From Terfezia claveryi (taxonomy: Eukaryota > Ascomycota > Pezizomycetes > Pezizales > Pezizaceae): a DNA stretch of 64,000 nucleotides. The position numbers were made by a program, and so were the translations under genes. The notes under the pieces were generated by a model. That model had not been told where the DNA came from. It searched no databases and saw only the letters and a list, made by a program, of their open reading frames with translations. Below, in pieces: positions 57,265-64,000 of this stretch. Position 1 is the stretch's first letter, and the number at the start of each line of letters is the position of its first letter. Where the stretch lies: contig WHUX01000011.1 of assembly GCA_015179025.1 (NCBI GenBank), positions 496,001 through 560,000 of the forward strand, given 5' to 3'.

Positions 57265-59052
57265 TACCCTTGCAAGCCTACTAGTGAGCAGCCACCGTCT
57301 AGTGCACATCCCTGCAAACCCCCTTGCAACAGCGTTTCCAGCCACACTCGTGATATATCATGAGCATAGTGATTCCGGCTAAATGCATAGCCATGGAAAA
57401 GAGTACGCTCTACAACATGGTTATGCTCATATCCCACCAAGGTCAACCGAAGACTCAATATTCCCCTTTCCAATATGACCTCCCCGAAGAGCCACCCCCA
57501 CCCCTCAACGCCTGTTATAGGCCGGGTATCCAGCAGGAGAGCCTATGACGACTAGAAGGCCATTTCCTGGTACCTATATTCATGTCAAAACAGCCTCTAG
57601 GGCAGCAGCCCCTAATATGACTAAACGGTATACAGGCAACAACAATGCTCCAAAATGAACATTTTCAGAATTAACTAATTTACATTATTTATGGTAGTCT
57701 GAACTCTCAACCCCCCCTCTCTCTGCAAATTCCCCTCTACAGCATTCTCAAGCACTATGGGGAGGTCGCCAATAGATTTAGAAGCTCCAATATTTATATA
57801 TTCAGACTACCAATACCCGCCTTTGGCCTTCATGAATCGCTTCGATCTAGAAGGTTTGCTGGCCTCCTCCAGGATTGTTTTAACCTACTCACAGCAACTA
57901 TATGCTCACGATCGACCTAGATTCTAACCTTTTTAACCTAGCTGCCCTAGATTTCCAATATCTACTCCAGCGTCAGTCTAGTGTCAGTCTAAAAATCTAG
58001 CCTAGCATCTCATTTAATGTCCAACCTAGTATCCAACCTAGTATGCAGTCCAACCTTATACTTAACCTAGCATCCAATCTAGCACTTAACTCATTGAAAA
58101 GGCCTCTAATTGCACTATAATTTCTACCCCCATATTATTAGTCTCAATCGAGAAATTATATTATGGTCACTTTGATACTAGCCTTTCTTGAGGCATTTTA
58201 AATCCTTATAGTAATCGTGCACTTAGCGTAGGGTACTAGCAGAGCGGTGGTACTGAGAATGCTCTGGAGGAGAGCTTCAAGTTAGATCGAGGTGGATAGA
58301 GGAGAGGCATAATAGAGCTCTCAGAAGTAATTATTTGGGGAAACTAGTACCGTAAATTGGGACCTCTAGTTTTGCTATTTTGCACATTCCACCTTCAGCA
58401 CCAGCAGCAACAGATGCTAGGTAGAGGTCTCCTAGTAGTTATGGGCCTATTCGTGCAATATTCGGCCTATAGAGGGAGTAGAGAGAGAGCGTAGATATTG
58501 GGGGAGGGTCCTTGAAGGGGGGTATTGGAGGTCCCAAAACTATTGAAAACCTATCCGTAGTGATTGAGAATGCTATAGAGGGAAAGGTTGCAGAGAGGAG
58601 GGGGTCGAGAGTTCAGACTACCATAAATAAAGTAAATTAGTTAATTCTGAAAATGTTCACTTTGGAGCATTGTTGTTGCCTGTATACCGTTTAGTCATAT
58701 TAGGGGCTGCTGCCCTAGAAGCTGTTTTGACATGAATATAGGTACCAGGAAATGGCCTTCTAGTCGTCATAGGCTCTCCTGCTGGATACCCGGCCTATAA
58801 TAGGCGTTGAGGGGGTGGGGGTGGCTCTTCGGGGAGGTCATATTGGAAAGGGGAATATTGAGTCTTCGGTTGACCTTGGTGGGATATGAGCATAACCATG
58901 TTGTAGAGCGTACTCTTTTCCATGGCTATGCATTTAGCCGGAATCACTATGCTCATGATATATCACAAGTGTGGCTGGAAACGCTGTTGCAAGGGGGTTT
59001 GCAGGGATGTGCACTAGACGGTGGCTGCTCACTAGTAGGCTTGCAAGGGTAC
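57265..59052. repeat. Large inverted repeat, arms of about 0.5 kb
   Basis: Left arm about 57265-57760 and right arm about 58556-59052 are near-identical inverse complements (starting TACCCTTGCAAGCCTACTAG from the left), with scattered substitutions. The spacer of about 0.8 kb contains repeated CCTAGTATCCAACC-like words. A candidate 5-bp duplication CCTAC lies at the outer ends but is not exact. It has no transposase frame. Best read as a non-autonomous fold-back DNA element. The rest of 56768-59471 shows no gene; it is the divergent promoter region of BUB2 and EAF6. Confidence 0.85.
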
Positions 59053-59471
59053 CTACTCACCCAACATTCACTTCCACCCACAGTCTAGGTATGTACCCAC
59101 AAGAACTCGAAAGTGCGGACTTTAGCTGCAGCAGGAGTGTAGTAGTTGCAGGTGACAGCAGTGAAGACCAGACAGCGAGCCAGGCGAACGGCGTCGGATG
59201 CGGGATAGCTGCTGTTCCTGCAGCGCATGTGGTCAGAGGTTGATGTGAAGTGTTCGCAATGACGCCAAGCCCAATCCATCCTTCCCCCCCTTGTCACGGC
59301 AAGAGCTGACCCAGCTCGTCACGTCACCCCTGCGCCCATCGCCATCGTGACAGGTTGCACCAACACAAAATAGTAAACAGTAAACTAGCTACGCACGACC
59401 GCAAGCACCACAACCCCCTCACCCGCCCCCACCCTGGTGCCCGGTCAACCCTCGATACACTGGCAGTCACG

Positions 59472-60153
59472 ATGCCCGACACCTCGGCCGGTTCGGTAGC
59501 TGCGGCCGTCGCCGTGGCCGCCGCTGCTGCCGGCGGCCCATCTTTGCCTGGCAGCGCCAACCCTCTGCCATCGGGCGCGCCAGACACCAGGCGGGCCAGC
59601 ACAGGCGACAAAGGGATGCCATATTACGAGAAGATACGAAAGGACCTGCGAGATATGCTTCAGCGCAAAAAGCTACTAGACAGGAATCTTGTGCGTCTTT
59701 TTCCAACCCTTCTCCGATGCCCCCCCACCCGTCCATAGTACTAATCCTCCCCACTATCTTCACCAGGCCGTCCTAGAAGACCAAATCGCTAAATTTGAGG
59801 CGACTTACCTCGATGAAACCCCCAACGGCAACATCATCCGCGGTTTTGACAACTACATCAAAGGCACTGCTGCCCGTCGGCGCAATGCCATCGGCGACGC
59901 CGACCGTGTCTTCTCCATGTCGTCCGCAACCTCCTTGAAAGCCGCCCAGCAAGAATCGGAGACCACCTCTTCTCAATCGCAATCCGCATCCGCATCCACC
60001 CCCTCCATAAATCAAACCGACCAAAAGCCTCCCCTACTAAAGAAAAAGACAATCAAGCGCCGGAAAGGCGAAGACGGGTCCGAGAGCCCATCAGATGTCG
60101 AGACTCCCGGCCCAAAACGGGTCAGGATATCTTTCTCAAGGCAGCCAACCTGA
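59472..60153 (+). CDS. EAF6: NuA4 subunit Eaf6
   Basis: Subunit of the NuA4 (and NuA3-type) histone acetyltransferase complexes in the nucleus, a small coiled-coil protein. Two exons: 59472-59690 and 59767-60153; 606 nt, 201 residues. The core (about residues 50-110) has YYEKIRKDLRDMLQRKKLLD, NLAVLEDQIAKFEATYLDET and GNIIRGFDNYIKG, the signature of the family, followed by RVFSMSSATSL. The N-terminus is Ala/Gly-rich and the C-terminus is basic with a likely nuclear signal (LKKKTIKRRK). It is complete. Confidence 0.95.
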
Positions 60154-62025
60154 TCCCAACATCGTTCAAACTGACATGCCTTGCATTACCGATTCGGCTT
60201 TTACACTATTATACTACATTCGCAATTCGTTCATTTTTATTCCCGGTCATTTCATACTTGGAGTTTGGTTCACCGGATTAGTAACTAATGCGGGCGAAAT
60301 GCGGGGGGAGGAGGATGGAGCTCGGCATCAGGTGCTTTCAAGGATGCCATCCCCGACAATACCATATGACTGTTTATGATGATCTCATTGATGATTCTCT
60401 CTATACGCTCGGTTATGTTGGTTTCGAGATCTTTGTACTGTATATTCTATCAATATGTGGCGTTTTAATTGGATAGGGGCGAGGTGTAAGCCATGGCATT
60501 GCTGAGTATAGCAGCCACTGGCCTGGGGCATAGGCAGCAGGGTTGAATTAGTTTTATCTTTCAGATTTCCTATTCCATGGTCTACGAGAAGCCTGTGTCC
60601 GCCACATGATAGTCTGTGTTAGGAATTAATGTTTCTGATTAAATGTTTCTGGGGTTAGTGAGTGTATAGAACAGATGGTTGAATGTGCATGATTACTTTT
60701 CAATATATGGTTATCTTACAGAAGACGCGTACGTCGGTAGCACTGCGTACTCTGCAAGTTTGTCAACATACATGAATAGCCTCGTCTTTATACGTGGAAA
60801 ATATGTCTTCCTCGAACTGCCGAACGCTTGAAAAATGAATGTTTTCGACTTAACACGCACCTCACTCCCTGCCCCTGTTAATCGCAAGGAAGGATTGAGT
60901 GACCCTAATTGGTGGCAAGATGTAAAGCATCTTCTGGGGGATAAACCAACGATTAGATTCACTCACCCCGAAAACTTCCACACTAATTTAAGTCACGTAC
61001 CAACCGCCGGGCCCGTACACGCTGTAATTCAGGTAGCCTTACATGTCAACAGGGGAGATTAGATACATTCCAAAGAATATATGGACAAAAATCGTACCTA
61101 CATTGTCATGAAAAGATATATTTTGGCGCTCCAATATCGACCACTGTTTCCCCTACCAACGCACGCCATCTCCATACACCTGTGGGTAGAGTGTTGATTC
61201 TCGGTCGTTTGTAACGTTCTTAAACCCCCTCCCCTTAGATACCATTTGTTCATGAAGTCCTGTTCGGTGAAACCGCGGTAGAGCGGAGAATGGGCAGTTA
61301 TTTCCTATTACATATCTGAGTGCTCCCAAGCAAAAATCGTTTGCAGTAACTGGCTAATGTCCCCTGCTCATTGCGTATCTATCCTAGCACCAGCCAGAAA
61401 TCAACTTGCCGGCAATTAAAAGAGTAGGGGTTGGCCTGATCAGTAGGGAATGTGTAGGGCAAGGGTCAAACAAAAGGCAAAATGCATCCAGTGCTGCTTT
61501 CAGGGCCAGCAGAGAGTAAAATGTTAGGGCTGAGGGACTTCTGTCTGTGTACGGTTCCCGTTTTCCGAAGAAGTACTCTAGAATGCTAGCACCTCAAGGG
61601 CGGAAACAGGACCCGGTTCTTGGTAGTATAGTTCTACGAAGAGGGAATTGAGTCAGATGAAGACTGTCAAAATATGCAGAGTAATAAAAAATAACTATTG
61701 TGCTGGGTATTTCCACCCGGAGCTGAACGAACTCGCCAATAATATATTGCCCAAAAAGACCTGAGGATACTGTTTTCGTTAGCTGATCAATCTCCGTATC
61801 CCGCGACAAAGCTCCAGGTTCATCTGTGCCTTTGCAGACTAGGAGACATAGTATCAATGGCCTGGGGAAGCAAGCCGAATTAGTAGCTGCGGTACCGAAC
61901 GTGGACTATCTGCGGATCTAGCATTAATATTAGTTTAGCCGTAGCATCATGAAGCTAAACTTTCATGTAACGTCCTCTTTTTCCTCAGGCCGGGTTTGTG
62001 GCCTAACCTAGGAAGGATCTCATGC
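60154..62025. other. Gap before the pogo-type element
   Basis: About 1.9 kb. Open frames on both strands are short and not protein-like. One ACGCGT hexamer at 60724-60729. No RNA gene or repeat was recognised. Confidence 0.5.
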
Positions 62026-62167
62026 TACCGTATTATCTCGAGAAACTCGCTAGCGCGAAAATAGGTGTCAGAATAACCGAGCACGGCAATGCACATTCTA
62101 CTTCTACATTATGCAGTGAACCTATACTGCAGTATCAAAATGATGAAAGAGCGTGATACCTATCTAT

Positions 62168-63727
62168 CTAGGGAGGAGCTGTAAAGGAGCTAATACTATG
62201 TACATAATCTTCAATGACCCAGGTGTATTCAAATGCATCAGAATCATCCCCGCCAGCTGGAATGGAGCGGTAGAAAGTTTCCAGCTCAATATCCAATGCT
62301 GGATTAGTAGGCGCTGGACTAGAGAAATCTCCATCACCAATAACAAAATCTGAAGCTGGAATGCCCTTGATCTGGAGCTGGTGATCTTGGCTTCCATCGA
62401 TTGGCAGAGTAATTCCGACATCCCGGAATGACTTGCAAATCATATCCTTCTTGTCCTTGCAAAATTGGGCCCACGCATCTCCAACAACATGCTTTGTCAT
62501 AATCCGCTTGTCACTTAACGCCCATCCCTTGGTAATTAAGGAAGGTTGTTTTTTTTCTTGTTTTTCAACATACTGATCGGTAAAATCACGTAAATATTCC
62601 TTAAATGGTTTATTTACAGCCGTGTCAAGTGGTTGAATTAGACCGGTACAACCACCTGGAATAAGAGAAGGCATAATTTTTGCCTCTCTCAGACGTGCTA
62701 GAACATCATCGGTCGTGTGGAAGGCAGCCGCATCTAACACAAGCAGACTTGAGGTAAATTCGGATTTGGTGGGATTAAGTGCTGGAATAAGCTCTTTCTT
62801 AATGAACCGTAGAAAGAGCTTTTCGTTATTATAAGCTGTTTGATTAAATTCCACTGTAACACCACCATGATATCGATTGCCCTCTCGATCTTTGATTTTA
62901 GCATCGGGACCACTTGATCCATGGAAAATAAGCTTAGGGTTAATGCGAGATACCCCATCAGCAAATAAGTATAGGATAAGTGTTGCTTGTCGTTTATCCC
63001 AACCACTTTGCTGAGTCTTAACAGAGATGGATTTATTTCCAACAAAATCAAAGGTTCGTCCATCTAAGTATTCGAATGGGATTGGTGTTTCATCTAGGTT
63101 GAGGATATTGCTTAGAGAGTAGCGTCCTATATCGGTAACAATCTGATCCCGTTCAAGAGAGTTACGAGGCTGAGAGTTTCGGCGGTTGAATCGAAGCCAC
63201 TCTTGAATAAGTTTATGATATTCTTCTGGGACTTTGGATGCTTTCCGAGTTATAGATCGAGAGCTAATACTCCATCTTCGTTGGAAGTTGGTAAACCAAG
63301 CATGTGAAAACACAAAGATTCTAGGTGCATTAGGATATAATTCTGAGAACAGTTGCTTGGCCTGTCTTCGAAACCAGCCTCGTCGTACCGGTCTACCAGC
63401 TTCACGCTCTTTAACAAAACGCTCAAATAGAGCAATCTCTAACTGTAGCCACAGACACAACCATGATGCATTTGGTTGACGTCGAGAGCCAATTTTCTGA
63501 CCCACAATCTGTACTCGATTTTTCCACCACTGGGCAATTGTCCTTTGGGGAATCTTAAACCATTGACTAGCTTCAGTTTGTGTAGGACAACGATATTCAT
63601 CCTGATCATTATCCTTTGGAAGTCGATGATGTATTAGAAACATTAAGACTTCTATCTTTTTCTCTCTTGAGTAGCTGCGTTGTACTCTTCGAATAGGCCC
63701 TCGAACCTTGTATACTCGGCTTTCCAA
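62168..63727 (-). CDS. Pogo/Tigger-like transposase
   Basis: DDE_1 family transposase of 519 codons without internal stop. The N-terminal helix-turn-helix/CENP-B-like part (RRVQRSYSREKKIEVLMFLI, IPQRTIAQWWKNRVQI) is followed by a second DNA-binding block (WFRRQAKQLFSELYPNAPRI). The catalytic aspartates lie in NILNLDETPIPFEYL, SLLVLDAAAFHTTDD and GGCTGLIQPLDTAVNKPF, the third residue being Asp as usual for pogo-like enzymes. The 5' end is odd: the frame opens at a TTG; the nearest ATG, at 63731, is one frame away, and the first in-frame ATG is about 29 codons in. Only eight bases separate that ATG from the MITE end. A small indel at the start, perhaps from the MITE event, would explain this. 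Otherwise the enzyme looks functional. Confidence 0.9.
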   Translation of the reverse strand: MESRVYKVRGPIRRVQRSYSREKKIEVLMFLIHHRLPKDNDQDEYRCPTQTEASQWFKIPQRTIAQWWKNRVQIVGQKIGSRRQPNASWLCLWLQLEIALFERFVKEREAGRPVRRGWFRRQAKQLFSELYPNAPRIFVFSHAWFTNFQRRWSISSRSITRKASKVPEEYHKLIQEWLRFNRRNSQPRNSLERDQIVTDIGRYSLSNILNLDETPIPFEYLDGRTFDFVGNKSISVKTQQSGWDKRQATLILYLFADGVSRINPKLIFHGSSGPDAKIKDREGNRYHGGVTVEFNQTAYNNEKLFLRFIKKELIPALNPTKSEFTSSLLVLDAAAFHTTDDVLARLREAKIMPSLIPGGCTGLIQPLDTAVNKPFKEYLRDFTDQYVEKQEKKQPSLITKGWALSDKRIMTKHVVGDAWAQFCKDKKDMICKSFRDVGITLPIDGSQDHQLQIKGIPASDFVIGDGDFSSPAPTNPALDIELETFYRSIPAGGDDSDAFEYTWVIEDYVHSISSFTAPP

Positions 63728-63738
63728 GCATTTAGGCT

Positions 63739-63980
63739 TACCGTATTATCTCGAGAAACTCGCTAGCGTAATTTCAATGTGAGCTGCATACTCGGTAGTG
63801 CGCTACGATATATTTATATGGCAAATCCTCGTGGCTGCTGTATGCTTGACAAATCTAAACCTGTTGGAGAGGCAGATCGCACCCTTCTGGTGAAGTTCCT
63901 CAGTTAAGCTCAACAGAAACACTCTTGCTATGCAGCTCACATTGAAATTACGCTAGCGAGTTTCTCGAGATAATACGGTA
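63739..63980. mobile_element. 242-bp MITE with 52-bp perfect inverted ends
   Basis: Arms 63739-63790 and 63929-63980 are exact inverse complements: the 30-bp pogo end plus TAATTTCAATGTGAGCTGCA and two more bases. The centre matches the MITE at 30.9 kb, which has a diverged outer end. The autonomous element shares only the outer 30 bp at its left end, so the MITE is not a simple internal deletion of this copy. The perfect arms mark it as young. Confidence 0.9.
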
Positions 63981-64000
63981 TTATTCAGGTTTTTTTTTTT

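Larger units (their letters stand above)
62026..63980 (-). mobile_element. Pogo/Fot1-type DNA transposon, with a MITE at its right end
   Basis: Bounded by identical 30-bp inverted ends: left 62026-62055 and right 63951-63980, both reading TA then CCGTATTATCTCGAGAAACT from the outside, with TA at the borders as expected for pogo-type target duplication. A third, forward copy of the same end lies at 63739-63768, next to the transposase start. Between it and the right end lies a 242-bp MITE with its own 52-bp perfect inverted ends. So either a MITE inserted at a TA just before the gene and the true right end lies outside or is lost, or the two elements share the right end. Confidence 0.9.

Noticed and set aside
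57154..57548. Small open frames in the left arm of the large inverted repeat, mirrored at 58807-59088
   Set aside because: They are the same sequence read in the two arms, with no recognisable domain; the strands give equally long frames.
60835..61062. 75-codon plus-strand frame after EAF6
   Set aside because: No domain, no splice partners, and ordinary intergenic composition.

Overview
The window is nuclear DNA of a filamentous ascomycete (Pezizomycotina). The genes are interrupted by many short introns (about 47-112 nt) with GT donors, CTAAC/CTAAT-type branch sites and AG acceptors. The set includes an outer-ring DASH-era yeast core (ORC3, KRE33, MDM38, PCNA, MSB1/Mug8, BUB2/Cdc16, EAF6, an Rlm1-type MADS box gene) and fungal-style DNA transposons. 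The class cannot be fixed from sequence alone; Pezizomycetes is only a guess.

Layout. 0-5 kb: eIF4A and ORC3 on the plus strand. 5.4-14.6 kb: three minus-strand genes in tandem, an RTC4-domain protein, the RNA acetyltransferase KRE33/NAT10 and the mitochondrial LETM1 protein MDM38. 15.4-16.8 kb: an unrecognised protein with a duplicated 61-residue unit. 17.28-20.93 kb: a complete but mutated PIF/Harbinger transposon with a transposase pseudogene, a Myb/SANT-type partner protein and two different subterminal repeat arrays. 22.8-25.2 kb: a DHA2-type MFS exporter. 26.4 kb: a very small spliced gene. 29.3-30.2 kb: adenylate kinase ADK2. 31.7-33.6 kb: a PWI/RS-rich splicing factor (SRRM1-like). 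34-36.3 kb: a frame-broken uridine-kinase-like gene and PCNA. 37.3-40.5 kb: MSB1/Mug8. 42.0-42.5 kb: a DUF3140 protein. 44.8-49.5 kb: two tandem Crinkler (CRN) genes with NTPase and nuclease-like regions, both carrying breaks. 51.5-53.2 kb: MADS-box factor. 55.1-56.8 kb: BUB2. 57.3-59.05 kb: a large inverted repeat. 59.5-60.2 kb: EAF6. 62.0-63.98 kb: a pogo/Fot1-type transposon with a near-intact transposase and a MITE lying at its right end; a relative of that MITE sits at 30.9 kb.

The genes fall into housekeeping islands (DNA replication: ORC3 and PCNA, the latter with twin MluI cell-cycle boxes; ribosome and translation: eIF4A, KRE33; mitosis and polarity: BUB2, MSB1) separated by transposon or repeat-rich stretches where the accessory genes lie. 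Exon boundaries below were worked out by hand from splice signals, reading frame and family conservation; for most genes the exon lengths add up to an unbroken frame. The most notable points are the CRN pair with a 94-bp shared segment, the start codon of PCNA split by an intron, the nested pogo/MITE structure, the Harbinger subterminal arrays, and two genes that lose frame exactly at poly-G runs, which may be assembly errors.
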